From NCBI GenBank assembly GCA_023053685.1, contig JALIGW010000002.1, positions 169,612,430 through 169,676,429 on the forward strand: a DNA stretch of 64,000 nt. Direction: 5' to 3'. Position 1 is the stretch's first letter. Every line of letters starts with the position of its first letter. The notes under the pieces were generated by a model. That model searched no databases. It saw only the letters and a program-made list of their open reading frames with translations, and was not told the DNA's origin. Below are positions 11,824 to 23,690 of the stretch, one piece after another. This DNA is from Diadophis punctatus similis (Eukaryota > Chordata > Lepidosauria > Squamata > Dipsadidae). Position numbers and translations under genes: made by a program.

Positions 11824-12278
11824 ACTCTAGAGAAAGTGCAGAAGAGAGCAACCAGGATGATAAAGGGTCTGGAAAATAAAACATACGAAGAGCGGTTGCA
11901 GGAACTGAGCTTGACCAGTCTAGTGAAGAGAAGGACCATGGGTGACATGTTAGCAGTGTTCCAATACTTGAGGGGATGCCACAGAGAGGAGGGTGCTAGG
12001 CTGTTCTCTATGGCACCAGAAAGCCAAACAAGGAATAATGGATGGAAACTGACCAAGGAGAGATTCAACCTGGAAGTGAGGAGAAACTTTCTGACGGTGA
12101 GAGCGATCAACCAGTGGAACAGCTTACCAGCAGAGGTCGTGAGAGCCCCAACACTTGTGACCTTCAAGGAGAGACTGGACTGCCATCTGTCTCAAATGGT
12201 GTAGGAACTCCTGCTTGAGCAGGGGGTTGGACTAGATGACCTACAAGGTCCCTTCCAACTCTAATAATAAATGTAAAA
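11782..12278 (+). mobile_element. CR1 LINE, 3' fragment
   Basis: The fragment encodes the C-terminal part of CR1 ORF2: QFWSPHYKKDIETLEKVQKR, KTYEERLQELSL, and a terminal VVRAPTLVTFKERLDCHL. It is open to the stop at 12,202-12,204. The 3' end carries the CR1 hallmark GGTTGGACTAGATGACCTAC followed by AAGGTCCCTTCCAACTCT. The 5' end is truncated and begins at the snap-back hairpin. A TA-flanked DNA transposon starts 15 bp after the fragment ends. Confidence 0.92.
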
Positions 12279-12757
12279 TCTAACACTGATTACCGTATTT
12301 TTCGGAATATAAGACGCACCAAAGTATAAGATGCACCTTAGTTTTGGGGGAGGAAAACAAGGGAAAAAGGCCTCTGCCTCCAAGCAATTTGCCAAACAGC
12401 AAACAGCACAGATGATATACACTGTTTGCTGTGTATTTCTGTGCATGTGTGCCTGACCCATAGAAATAGCAAAGAATTGGAGAAATGTACATTATGCCAT
12501 TAAGTTTTCTTAAATGTAGTCACAGTAACTCTTCCCAATTATTTAAATAGATCTACTCCAAGGTAACTAAACTCTAATACTAAACAGGACACTGTTACAT
12601 TTCATACTATACTTGTACAGAGCTGTTAAAATTAATTAAAATTTCTGGAAGTATACATTATTCTCTCTTATTTAAAAGAAGATACAATAGCACTGGGCCT
12701 CTTCAGAGCAAGCATTTATTTTAAAAAGCTTCTTTATTAAGTTGTCTAGATTTACAG

Positions 12758-12898
12758 GGATCTCCAACCTTGGCAACTTTAAGACTTGTGGACTTCAACT
12801 CCCAGAATTCCACAGCCAGCAAAGCTAACAAAGCTGGCTGTTGAATTCTGGGAGTTGAAGTCCACAAGTCTTAAAGTTGCCAAGGTTGGAGACCCCTG
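12758..12898. mobile_element. Palindromic MITE-like segment nested in the 1-kb transposon (copy 1)
   Basis: The arms TCCAACCTTGGCAACTTTAA / TTAAAGTTGCCAAGGTTGGA and the inner AACTCCCAGAATTC / GAATTCTGGGAGTT form a long imperfect hairpin with CAGGGATC and GACCCCTG ends. No 8-bp duplication flanks it, and the same flanks occur in the inverted copy at 56.3 kb. The insertion therefore predates amplification of the composite. Confidence 0.8.
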
Positions 12899-13183
12899 GC
12901 TCTAGAACAATAATAAAACAGTCTTTAAAAAATAAGTCTAATAATTTGAACATTCTACAGACATTAATAGTTATTCACTTACCCCCTTCCATCCAGTTCA
13001 ACAAAAAATAAAAATCTGCTGTGTCTCTCCCAGCTATTTGCCACTTTGTAGTTAGTTTCACTTTCATTTTCCCACGTGGCAAACCTAATCAGCTGTAGAT
13101 CGGGAAACTGCTACTGACTTGGGCTTTACAGGCTCTTCCCTCTTTCCTGCAAGCAGGTAAACTGCTGGAAGACAGAGGCCAAA

Positions 13184-13215
13184 GGGTGGGTGGGGGTGGG
13201 TGGGTGGGTGGGGCT
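13184..13215 (+). other. G-quadruplex-like GGGT run
   Basis: At least five GGG runs are separated by single T residues (GGGTGGGTGGGGG-type), meeting the usual G3+N1-7 pattern. The second copy of the transposon has the complementary C-rich tract near 55,989-56,011. Confidence 0.7.
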
Positions 13216-13310
13216 GCATTCTGTGTATAAGACGCACCCAAGTTTTCACCCTCTTTTGGGGGGTAAAAAGATGCGTCTTGTACTCCAAAAAATACGGTAT
13301 GTCTCATTTG

Positions 13311-13389
13311 AAGGAGGAGGAGGAGGAGGAGGAGGAGGAGGAGGAGGAGGAGGAAGAAGAAGAAGAAGAAGAAGAAGAAGAAGAAGAAG

Positions 13390-13419
<30 letters not shown>
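13311..13419 (+). repeat. (GGA)n then (GAA)n microsatellite
   Basis: This pure purine tract of about 109 bases starts 13 bp beyond the transposon end. It consists of GGA units followed by AGA units. Confidence 0.97.
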
Positions 13420-13420
<1 letters not shown>

Positions 13421-13533
13421 TGTTTCCCTCCATTACTTTCCCAGCCTCCCCACAATCTCTCACAGGCATTTTAAGAATATGATTGACCTCTAATCATCAT
13501 CTAATCTCTTATAACTACAGCCATTTAAATCTC

Positions 13534-13604
13534 TCCTTCCTTCCTTCCTTCCTTCCTTCCTTCCTTCCTTCCTTCCTTCCTTCCTTCCTTTCTTTCTTTC
13601 TTCC
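13534..13604 (+). repeat. (TTCC)n microsatellite
   Basis: About 17 TTCC/TTCT units form an uninterrupted pyrimidine tract. Confidence 0.95.
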
Positions 13605-15497
13605 TGTCTTTTTTCATGCCACACTAATAAATTTGCCTTGTATTTCTTAGGCTTGAAGCTGGGGACATTTGGTTTGTTAGCATAATTGGCATTACTGTTT
13701 TGGTACATACTAGTTGCTTTCAATATAACTTCCACAAAGACGGCTAAAATGTTTCAACTCATTTTCCTGAATATGAGGATTATAACACATCAATAAAAAC
13801 CTACAATATCATTAAAAAGTCAACTTCTCAGGGAAGGAGAAGAAAGAAAAGCAGCTTAATGCAAGCTCTCAGCAACAATTCCTCGCTAGAAGAGATGGTG
13901 GTTCAAATCTTGATTCAGTCAAAGAAAGTTGCAGAGTGAACTTGGACAAATGACAAATCTCTTTGCCTATCATACAATACCTGACTGTAATCTTGTGAAG
14001 ATCAAACAAGTAGAATGAATACAATGCTTTCAGCTCTATAAAAATATTGAATATAAATAAATGATATACCCAGTACATCCCCGAGTTGCACTGGACCTTA
14101 TAACAGTTGATCTCTCAATCGATGCTCAACACACACACTAAATTATGAAATACAAAATAACAGACATTTGTTTGTTGTCGTATCCAAACACTTTCCACAG
14201 CTTTGATTAAATAGCAAAATAGTTGTCTCTATTTTCAGACAATGCACAGGACCTGACCATTCCCTGGAGCTATGTAAAGTCATAAAGGCTTTTTTATGAG
14301 CAAGTAGGGTTTTAAAATAGAGTGCCATAATTTTCTAATCATTGTTTGTTTTTAAGCTATTTTGGTTTACTTAAATTGAATTTTCTACATGTGGAAGTCT
14401 AATTGTATACACTGATCCCTGGAGAGTAATGATCTTCCTTTATACTTTCAAGTCTAACCAATAGCACTTACTTGTTATATGCCCAACTATAAATTGAGGA
14501 AAGACATCACATCTATGTTGTAAGAAAGACAGGATTTTATTATGAAATAACTCAAGAACCAAGCAGATTCATAAATGACAACTTCACTTTCTTTGACGAC
14601 AGAACTTCAGCTTAAAGTTACTGGTCCGTTGCAACAAGGAAGAGCTGATGACAGCAGAAAAGCAATTTCACAGTCATTAATTTGTTCTCCTATTTGAGCT
14701 AAGGAAGCTTCCAAAATGTGAAAATAGCTTCTCAATTTTCAAGTTCATGAACATGGTGTTATAAGTTGTTTACCTGTCTTTGGCTGTGGTAAGAAGAGCT
14801 CTAATGACAACTGGTTTTCAATTATGGGAAAGCAATTGGGTATTTGGATAGAATAACTCATTCGTTAACTGTCATAGTTTTGTTCAAGAATCTCTTGTGA
14901 GAGAGATGACCATATTTGATAAGAGAAAGTGATGATTTTATGACGATAATGTGGAAAAATGACATTCTTGATGCAAAGAAGAATGAGGGGAAAAAGAGAT
15001 TGGAAGAAATATTTCTTTAAAAGTTGGGTGAACTGCTACAAACCATTTTCTGGAGCCGTCTCATCACAGCAGAATGAAGATGAGACTCAGGAATGAGTCT
15101 TTTGAACTTACTATCTTTTATGGTTGTGTCCAAGCCTTCTTCAGATTACCTGCTTCTGGAAAGCCAACAGAGACTGAATGCAGGCTCTGCTGTACATATG
15201 AATTGCACATAGGAGATGTAGAATACAGAAAGAATCTATATTGTGAACAAAAGATGGTCAATGAAGTCTTTGATTTAAAGAGAAATTGCCATAAGTAAAT
15301 ATGAAAAGGACTCTGTGAAGAATTGGAGTTGGATTAGGCAGTCATCATTAATGTTTATATTGCTGTAAGTAAATGAGTATTTTAAGATTTTTATTTAGTT
15401 TTTATTCATTCCTAGTTGAAAATAACAGGAAGCTGTATCATCAGTTTTCAGTGATTATGGTTAGAGGTCACTCTGAGATTTTCTGGATTAAAGATTG
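13605..15497. other. Unassigned AT-rich sequence
   Basis: No recognisable gene or repeat is visible over about 1.9 kb. Confidence 0.45.
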
Positions 15498-15505
15498 ACC
15501 TAGAG

Positions 15506-15842
15506 CAGGGGTCGGCAACCTTAAACACTCAAAGAGCCACTTGGGCCCATTTCCCAGAGAAAACAAAAAACACATGGAGGCACAAAACATGGGTGGGTGT
15601 GACCAACTTGATGTCACTCACTCCCACCCAGTCACATGCCTCCCCCAGCCATGCCTACCCAGGTTTTGTGGCTCCATGTTTTCTATGGGAAATAGGTAAC
15701 TCCCTCTCTGTCTCTCTCCCTCCCTCTCTCCCTCCCATTTCTTTCTCCCTCTCTCTGTATCTTTCTCTCTCTCTCTCATCTCTCTTTCTTTTTCTCTATC
15801 TCCCTATCTTATTCTCATCCCTCTCTCATTTCTGTCTGTCTA

Positions 15843-15880
<38 letters not shown>

Positions 15881-15925
15881 CCCCCTCTTTCTGTGTCTCT
15901 CTATGTCTGTGTGTGTGTGTGTGTG

Positions 15926-15958
<33 letters not shown>

Positions 15959-17334
15959 GCTATCTCTTGCTCCCTGCCTCTTCTCACTGTCGGAAAGCCC
16001 TGCCACCCTGCCTGCTCTCTTTCAGGCTTTTTGCCAGCTGTTTTTTCCCTCTTCCTTTTGGAAAGCCGGGCTGGTGGAGGAATGAGCACAACCTGTGGTG
16101 AAGACTTCCCTCCCCCTCTCCTGCCCCCCTGACTGGCTGTGGTGGGGCCGGGAGGGTGCGCACGAGAGGAGGAGTTTGCATTCATTGCTCCGCCAACCCA
16201 GCTTTCCAAAAGGAAGAAGAAAAAAAAACAGCTGGTGAAATGCCCGAAAGAGAGCAGGCAGGGCTTTCCAACAGTGAGAAGAGGCAGGGAGCGAGAGTGA
16301 GCCCCCCCCACAACACACACAGAGAGAGGTGGGGGTCTCTCTCCCCCTCTGTATCTCTCTCTGTGTGTGTATCACAGTGTGTGTCCCTTCTGTCTCTTTC
16401 ACCCCTTCTGTGTATCACTCTGTATGTGTTTCTCTATGTCTCTCTCTCCCCCTCTCTCCACTGCAGCTGGGCCAAGCCAGCAAGCTCTTTTGGGCTGCTT
16501 TGCTGCGTCTTTTATTTCTTCTTTTTGGAAATCCAGGCTGGCAGAGGAATGATCGCCAGCAACAGCTTCCCTTCGGCTGATCGTTCTCCTCCGCCACTCC
16601 TTCTCGTCTCACAACCTAGAACCTCGCAATGCTTTTGCACCTAGAGAGGAGGCAGGAAAGGGGACTGTGAACCCAGCTTCCCTCCTGTTCCTCTTCCTGC
16701 TCTCCCAATGTCTGTTAAGCCAGGGCTGAGGAGATCTCCTTGCGGGGAAAGGTGCTCAACAGGACACAGCTTCTCTCCTGCACAAATGCTCTGGCCATTG
16801 CCTTGCCATGTCATCCCCCACCCCCAGCAGCTCTTCAGCTGAGTGCGGAAGGCACAAAGTCCAGCCCGAAGCAGCAGGAAGCGAAGGCTGCCTTACGTGC
16901 AGCAAAGGCAGGTACAGGGGCTCTTCGCTCCTGCACTCTCTGGCGACTCTCCTCATCCCCCTCTTGTGATGCCCTGGCTGGCTGTGGCTGAGCTGGGAGT
17001 GTGTGCACATGTGGGGAGACCCTCCCTAAGCGAGCGGCCGGCCCCCCTGTGTGCATCTTTCCTGCACTTTGGCGTTCGCTTGAGGAGGGTCTCCTCATGC
17101 TTTCGCTCCTGGATCAGCCACAGCTGGTCAGAGGGTCATGAGGGGAGGAGGATGACCACCCGAAGGGAAGTGTGCGCCGCGGCTGGCAATCGTTCCTCAG
17201 CCCGGATTTCCAAAAATATCCCAAAAAGAACTAAAAGCAGTGAGGGGTGGGGCCAACCAATGATGGGACAGGGAGCCACAGCAGAGGGCCAAAGAGGTGC
17301 ATGTGGCTCTGGAGCCGCAGGTTGCCGATCCCTG
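15506..17334. mobile_element. Large hAT-like non-autonomous element (CAGGGGTCGGCAACC ends)
   Basis: The termini CAGGGGTCGGCAACC and GGTTGCCGATCCCTG are near-perfect inverted repeats. They are flanked by ACCTAGAG and ATCTAGAG (7 of 8 identical), the 8-bp duplication expected of hAT elements. The 1.83-kb interior carries no transposase. It is full of CT/GT microsatellites (15,700-15,957 and 16,340-16,460) and contains inverted repeats around 15,980-16,080 versus 16,190-16,285. Open frames here are low-complexity artefacts. The copy at 58,085-58,487 belongs to the same end family. Confidence 0.85.
15700..15957 (+). repeat. (CT)n-rich tract passing into (GT)n
   Basis: An imperfect CT/CCCT/TTTC tract runs for about 200 bp and is followed by about 24 GT units. 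It lies inside the hAT-like element. Confidence 0.9.
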
Positions 17335-17342
17335 ATCTAGAG

Positions 17343-17879
17343 CAACAGGCTGCACTCCCTGAACTAGAGTTATGCAAATGCTGATGTGATATTTCCTTTT
17401 CCCCTTTATGACACACTTACATGGCTGGAGAGAAACAAGCCCATAAAAGCCACAACTGTGATGTTAACATTTGATCATTTTTGAGAGCTATTTGTGTTTG
17501 ACCTTATGAAATTGAACATTATGAATTAGGAGATATGTTTGGCTATTAGTGATAGGATAGGAAGTGATAGGAAGACAAATATTTGTATTTGGCAATTTTG
17601 GAAAGAGCCAGTTTAGCTAATGGAGTTCATAGATATTTGTACTATAGAGACACAGATAAGGACATAAAATGTAAAAGAATGTATGATTAGACAAAGTTTG
17701 ATAAATTGAATTCTGCAAAGGGAATACTAATCTCAACCATTCCACCCTTAGCTTCCCCTTCTAAAGCTTTTCATGTTGGAGACAATTACAGCAAGAAAAA
17801 TGCAATTACACATGCAGATATGGTTCACTTGGAGTCTACAAATAGTTTAAAAATGCAGCAAGAACTACTCATTGAAGGC
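17343..17879. other. Unassigned AT-rich sequence
   Basis: No feature is supported here. Confidence 0.4.
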
Positions 17880-18640
17880 TGGAAGATACCAGGGATGACG
17901 TAATTACAAACTGGTGGAAAGAGAAAATCAAATCTCAATAAGAAAGGAGGAATATTTTTTTTAAAATGAAACACTCATACAAAACCAATACCATCCATTA
18001 GGGTACATGTATGAACGTGATACAGACCAGAAGAAATTAAAAAAAACCTGCATGGCAAAATGAGTCAAAACTTTAAAGAAACTATTACAACACAACAATG
18101 GAAAGAAGTATCAACTAAAGCTGCAAAAGTTACATGTAACTTAAAAGAAAATTGGTACAAAATGTTCTATAGATGGAACAATAAACAATAATTATTCCAT
18201 CAAAAATAACTAAGATAAACAAATCATACAGTAATAAATGTTGCAAATGCTGTGAAAGAAAAGAAATGTTTTATCACAGGTGGTGGACCCTGAAAAGATA
18301 TTCCTAGTACAAGGTAGAACATTTTGAAATTTAAATTTGAAATGAAACTGCAACGTTTCCTTATTAGGTATAATTTTAGGGAAAAAATCAAATAGAAACA
18401 TTATAGTTAAATGAGATATATGTTTACCACAGCAAGAATAAATTTTGCTCCACATTGGAAGATACAGTTCAGACAATATTTTATTGGGAGCTTTGGTGAA
18501 TACATACCCATTGTTAAGGTGAGAATAAATCTCAAAGAGGCGATGTGGATCTTTTCTTGGAATCCAGATAGTTAGAAATGAAACTGAGTTTAAAAGTCTA
18601 ATAGAAAATATTTACTTTGGTACAAAAACAATAAATTCTG
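17880..18640 (+). pseudogene. Decayed L1-like ORF2 3' fragment
   Basis: The translated remnants KENWYKMFYRWNN, then YMFTTARINFAPHWK, resemble the C-terminal part of vertebrate L1 ORF2 (NWYK-YRW... and TAARI-A--WK blocks). They occur in the right order and on one strand. A lysine-rich, A-rich composition also fits. Many stops and frameshifts show it is old. The boundaries are approximate, and the call rests on weak but ordered motif matches. Confidence 0.5.
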
Positions 18641-20902
18641 AATAGTTACATTCTTGCTAATTAAATGCGACCGTTCCGGTCAGAACCAAAACACAAGTGG
18701 TTAATGGAGAATCAGGAATGCACACATGCGCAGAAGATCACATCACGTGTCCTGCTTGTAATGGAATGTACCATAATATTAGGATAGGGGTGCATCACCC
18801 TGCATAGACATACAACTGGCAATATTCACTATGTGACACCCATGAAGAAATACACTACATATAGAAGTCCAATCAAATTTAAGCAACTATGGTTCCCATA
18901 CACATCATGCAACGTGATAAATATGATCAGCTTGGCTTCTAAGGGGGCTTAAATATTTACAATATAGCAAATTAAAAGATGTACAAAAAGCGGAAACTTA
19001 AAAAACCAACAGGGTTGCTGGTGGTTGGGGGAAGGAGCAAGGGATTGTGAAGACTGGGTGGGAAACTGTCATGGAGCATTGAACATGAAATCACATCACT
19101 GCAGCAGCAGCCAATAGCACTGAAGCAGCCAAGCTTTTCCAAATTTTATTTCCTTGGAAATAAATGGATTCTGGATTTTAGAGTTAGTCCATTTCAGATA
19201 CCTTTGTTCAAAAATTGTTTACTATGATCCATGGTTTCACCCAGTTAGAGGTCATGACAACAAGAGTTTTAGTAGTAGGTAGATAACCGAAAATTTGAGG
19301 TAATCTTCAGCAGGTTTCCCCCCCCCCCCACAAATTTATACTCTACTTTCATATTTTGTATGAAAAAAGGCAAATAATTTTATACTTGTAATATGAATAC
19401 TCTAAACTGTAATTAATATTGATAGACTATATATTTTCTCTTTCTCTGTTCTTGATATTCCAAATTATCTACACAATAGAATGGTAATAATTTTAATTAA
19501 TAATAATAAAAACATCATTGCATTGAAATAATATAATGCATCAAGATTATAATAATGTAATAAGTGAGGGGGAAAGGAAAAAAACCTAGAACATAGAAAG
19601 CTTTTAAAGGAAGCTTTTATTCAACTCTAATTGTTTTATGTAGCTCATATTTATTCTATTATTCATTATAAATTAATGCTTTAATCACACTCCTGCTTTG
19701 TTAACACAAGCTTAAATAAAGCAAGGGATTTATTTATTTAAAAATCAAAAGCCAATTTGGAAAGATATTTTGAGAGACAGATGTATCAGGTTATTGATAT
19801 CTGTGTTCAGAAATGAAATGATTGGTTATCCATACCAGCAACACAGTCACTGATGTATTCTTATAACTTTAACATTTAAGCATTCTTAACTTGTAAAGAA
19901 TATGCTTCTTCATAAGTCTTCTGAGTGATTAGGATATTTTACACCTACGGCTTACAAGTTCTTAATGTTTTACAGTCACTATTCATATTTTATTCAAAGT
20001 TTTCAAGTTCAAATTCATTTTTTATCAAGGTTATATTAAATAGTGGTAATAGCTATTTAGTTAGTCTGCTGTTTTGTAAATGTTTATCATTAGTTTCTTG
20101 AATAGCAGCATGTGGAGTGGGTGTAAAAATCATAATTTGTATTTCATGTGGGTTGTACTTATTTGAAGTGTTATATTCCTAAAGAATGCACAGTCTCCCC
20201 CCCCCCATAATAACCAGAATTACTTGCAAATGAAACTAGTACTACAGAGATCATATTTAGTAATCAGACTGATGTTCAGTCTAGTCCTGAACATCCATAG
20301 AAGATCTTTGTGGTCTCCTTTAATATGTTTTGAAATAGATTCAGTCAATCTGAAATATTTGGACCTGGAACTACATATGTCTTCAGCTTGCACTGCATCG
20401 TGAAAGTACGGGAGCAATTTCAGTTGAGAACGAGACCTTTTTGCCTGCCATTTGCATTGTTAAAGAGAAAGGGGAAAAAATGAATGCATCTTAATGAATG
20501 GCCATATAAATAGCAAGAACCAGAGAAATGATTTGGACTGAAATTGGGGTGGGTGGGTACTTAAATGCTGGTGTTCCTTTGTGACATTTTAAAATAAAAG
20601 TGTTGGGTCTTGTGCGCAATTAAAGACATTTAAATAAAGAGTGATTTGACCTTTTAACTGTAGACATTTTTGTATGTAGACTCAAATGTCTCAGGTGTAG
20701 TCATAAAAATACTATATTGAACAGCTGAAACAGACCGAAGGCCATTCAGTTTGAAAAAGAAGCTATACCTGTTGTCTTTTACATGAAGTTCAATTGGCAT
20801 GGTTGCTACTTTTACCATTCCACAGAGAAGAAAAAAAAGGTTCATGTGACAAGCATCCTTGTGGTTTTGATATTCAGACACAGTGGGATGTTCTGTAGAA
20901 AG
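18641..20902. other. Unassigned AT-rich sequence
   Basis: Nothing is recognised over about 2.3 kb apart from short homopolymer runs (C10 near 19,320). Confidence 0.45.
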
Positions 20903-21439
20903 GCTGTAACCTGTGGTGGGATTCAAATAATTTAACAACCGGTTCTCTGCCCTAATGCCCGTCTGGGTGGGCGTGACCAGCACTCAGCCTCCTGCAGCAT
21001 TCTGTCAGTCAAAATGGGGTGCGGGGGTTAATTACAAAATGTGGGCTTTGCTTTGTGACATCCAGGTCCAGCAAGCAAGGGGTGTGAACTGCACAGAAAA
21101 TACACTTTTGTTTGGTTATGAAGAAATATCCCCAAAGTCAGATGTACACTAAATGTAGACTGACTTTTAGCTACACACCTCCCTGAGGCAACATCCCCAG
21201 CAAACAGCAAATTTTGAAGCTCCAGGTAAAGAGGATTCATTTTAGGATGAATAACCACAGTTTGCATGTTGGAGGTTCCTAAAGGAATGCTGGGAAACAC
21301 TGTATTTTAAAGAACATTTGAGGGAGGGGTGCAGAATAGTCCTTCTCTGCCTGAGGCTATAGAGACCTGGCACCAATACACTTTTTGTGAAGCAACTGAT
21401 CAACACTGACAAGGTAAGCCACTAGTATATGAAAATAAG

Positions 21440-21590
21440 AGCAAACTCCACTCCCTTCTAGTACTGATGATGTTACCTAGTTTGGTAATGAAACATCTGC
21501 AAGAAAACCATCAAGCTCAGAGAGCACCAAGGAACCCACAGTTCAACTCTAAGCTACAAATATTCTCTTCTATCATTAAACAATTTTTTG
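21440..21590. repeat. Unclassified interspersed repeat, copy 2
   Basis: The segment reads GGTAATGAAACATCTGCAAG, then AGAGAGCACCAAGGAACCC and GTTCAACTCTAAGCTAC. The first part is the reverse complement of the matching part of copies at 3.08 and 45.37 kb, and the second part is in the same orientation. That is the arrangement of a palindromic element. Confidence 0.5.
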
Positions 21591-22103
21591 TTAGAAGGAC
21601 TCAGAGCCTCTGTTATATGAGATGGCTCCTAGTGGATTTCATTCTAAATTTTGATATGATTTCTGTAAATAAAAAATGTAGAATTATAATGGCTGAGTAC
21701 TTGATCCTTCATACACCAAAAAAATACAAAGCTAAGGGATAAACAAATAAAAAACAGATTTGAAAAAAGAAAAGGCTCAGGAAAGAAAAAGAGTGAAAGT
21801 GTAAGAAAGAAAGAGGAAAAGAAGGAAAGCTGAAAAAGAATGACTTCCAACTTTGGAACAGATATAAGTAAAAAAAAATATATCAAACTCTTACTCTAAG
21901 ATTAACATTTCTCTACATTATTTCCATAATCCCTTATTTAATCATCAAACCCCAGATCAACTTTTAATTTCAGTGTGTCACAAAGAATCCAGTAATGGTT
22001 CATATCACTTTAATAATTATTTGTTAACAAAATCACAACTGATTTATTTAATTGCACCAAACTCTAAATAAAAAAGGAATGGAAAATCCTAAGCTCTAGT
22101 GTA

Positions 22104-22222
22104 GACCCATGCTTCTCAACTTTGGCAACTTTAAGGTGCATGGACTTCAATTCCCAGAATTCCCCAGGTAGCATGAAGTTCGCCCATCTTAAACTTGCCA
22201 AGACTGAAAAACACTGATCTAC
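22104..22222. mobile_element. MITE-like segment of the CTTGGCAACTTTAAG family, diverged
   Basis: TTGGCAACTTTAAGGTGCAT and CTTCAATTCCCAGAATTCC match the palindromic segments at 12.76 and 56.30 kb. The right half (TCTTAAACTTGCCAAG) is the inverted counterpart. Confidence 0.6.
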
Positions 22223-22277
22223 AGATAGGGATTTTTCCATTCCTCTTTTACTGGTTCCTACTTACTTATGAGCAATC

Positions 22278-22350
22278 ATAATGCAAAATCCCCATTCCCA
22301 ACTCACCCCACAGTAATGATAATGCAAAATCCCCATTCCCAACTCACCCT
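22278..22350 (+). repeat. 41-bp tandem duplication
   Basis: AATGCAAAATCCCCATTCCC followed by AACTCACCC occurs twice, 41 bp apart. Confidence 0.95.
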
Positions 22351-22627
22351 AGAGCAGGAGTTTTGGGCCTGGAAGGCCTCCTGCACCACCCTGGAAGCCA
22401 AAATGGGCCTCGGGGGATGTGCAATGCCCCCTGTGCTCCATTTTGGGCTGGAAGGCCTCTTGCACCAACCTGGAAGCCGAAATGGGCTGCGAAATGGGAG
22501 GAGCAGGGTGGGTGGGGCCAGCCGGAGGTGCGAGTAGCCGGTTCTCTGAACTGGGCAAAAAACTTAACAACCGGTTCGCCTGAACCAGTGCGAACCGGAT
22601 GAAGCCCATCTCTGGCTGTAACACAAC

Positions 22628-22860
22628 TAAAGAGTAACCTAACGGTGAAAACAATTAACCAATGGAATAGCGTGCCTTCAGAAGTTGTGGGTGCTCCATC
22701 ACTGGAGATCTTTAAGAAGAGATTAGACAGCCATTTGTCTGAAATGATATAGGGTCTCCTGCTTGAGCATGGGATTGGACTAGAAGACCTCCAAGGTCCC
22801 TTCCAACTCTTCTGTTATTCTATTATTAATTCTGCCATTCATTCTGTTATTCTGTTATTT
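22628..22860 (+). mobile_element. CR1 LINE, short 3' end
   Basis: It encodes a degraded C-terminus (NQWNSVPSEVVGAPSLEIFK-like, then RLDSHLSEMI) and ends with GGATTGGACTAGAAGACCTC and the CR1 terminal motif. ATTCT-type repeats follow. It directly follows the right target duplication of the preceding hAT-like element. Confidence 0.85.
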
Positions 22861-23630
22861 GAAGCAAAAAGAATAAATAACCTGGATATTGCTTGGTGTC
22901 ACTCAAGCAACTTCTCAGAGCAGCATGATTTCTTAAAATGTTTTATCTGGGCTGTGGAACTGCATTATAAATTTCAGCTCATTATACAGGTTCATGAACT
23001 TATACAGAGATGAAATTGGCTACATTTCAGATGGCTGCAGAAAGAAGATTGGCAAGCAAAATGAAAGCCAGGTATGGATTTTATGAATGAGTTTCTGGGA
23101 ACAGCATATTCCAGCTCTCAAATTAGCGGTGCATTTTAAAGTGTCCACAGTGGAGCAGCTCAAGGAAGTGAAGCTACAGTTTGCAACTACAAATTGTGTG
23201 ATATAATTTGCCCCAATTTAGGGGTTATTTACACATTATAGAACCCACACAGAAGCTGTCAAAAACAACAACAAAACCCTCTTCCAAATTTGAATCCTCA
23301 GAGTCTAAGATTGCAGTATATGTTTATGATGCTTGATGGTGAACAGCATTTGGAGACTGTGGGTGGGGGAGTGGGTATTATGTGAAGAGAAGCCTACCAT
23401 CCATTTCCTTATTGTTCAGAGATTTTATATTCTGCCTACAGTCTGATTTAATGTAAATATTTCTAATCATTTTTCTAGGAGTAACATATACAATCGCCCA
23501 TAGGTTTCAGATTTGCAGGTGTATACAAATACAGTAATGTAATATAGCACAAAATAATTGCATAGTAATGAAGTCTGGCACAAAATAGCAAACTTGATGC
23601 ATTCCCGCTATATGACTTTTTAAAATCATA

Positions 23631-23690
<60 letters not shown>

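Larger units (their letters stand above)
12293..13297 (+). mobile_element. TA-flanked DNA transposon, non-autonomous, copy 1 (Tc1/mariner-like?)
   Basis: The left end CCGTATTTTTCGGAATATAA and the inverted right end CCGTATTTTTTGGAGTACAA, each with the adjacent ACGCA block, form terminal inverted repeats of about 27 bp. Both ends are flanked by TA. The second copy at 55,903-56,921 is the same 1-kb sequence in the opposite orientation, which fixes the boundaries. It carries no transposase. Both copies contain a 140-bp palindromic MITE at the same internal place. TA flanks suggest the Tc1/mariner superfamily, but the family name is not certain. Confidence 0.75.
20911..22614. mobile_element. hAT-like element with nested repeats (GTGGTGGGATTCA ends)
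   Basis: The left end CTGTGGTGGGATTCA and the inverted right end CAGAGATGGGCTTCA are bounded by a perfect 8-bp duplication, GCTGTAAC, at 20,903-20,910 and 22,615-22,622. The AACTTAACAACCGGTTCGCC-like segment just inside the right end echoes AATTTAACAACCGGTTCTC at the left. The 1.7-kb interior has no transposase but contains a palindromic repeat (21.44-21.59 kb), a MITE-like segment (22.10-22.22 kb) and a 41-bp tandem duplication (22.28-22.35 kb). Confidence 0.8.

Noticed and set aside
13190..13493. Glycine/arginine- and glutamate-rich proteins
   Set aside because: These frames are translations of GGA/GAA microsatellite; there is no non-repeat coding signal.
15593..16644. Serine/leucine- or cysteine/valine-rich open frames up to 179 codons on both strands
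   Set aside because: They are produced by CT and GT arrays inside the hAT-like element.
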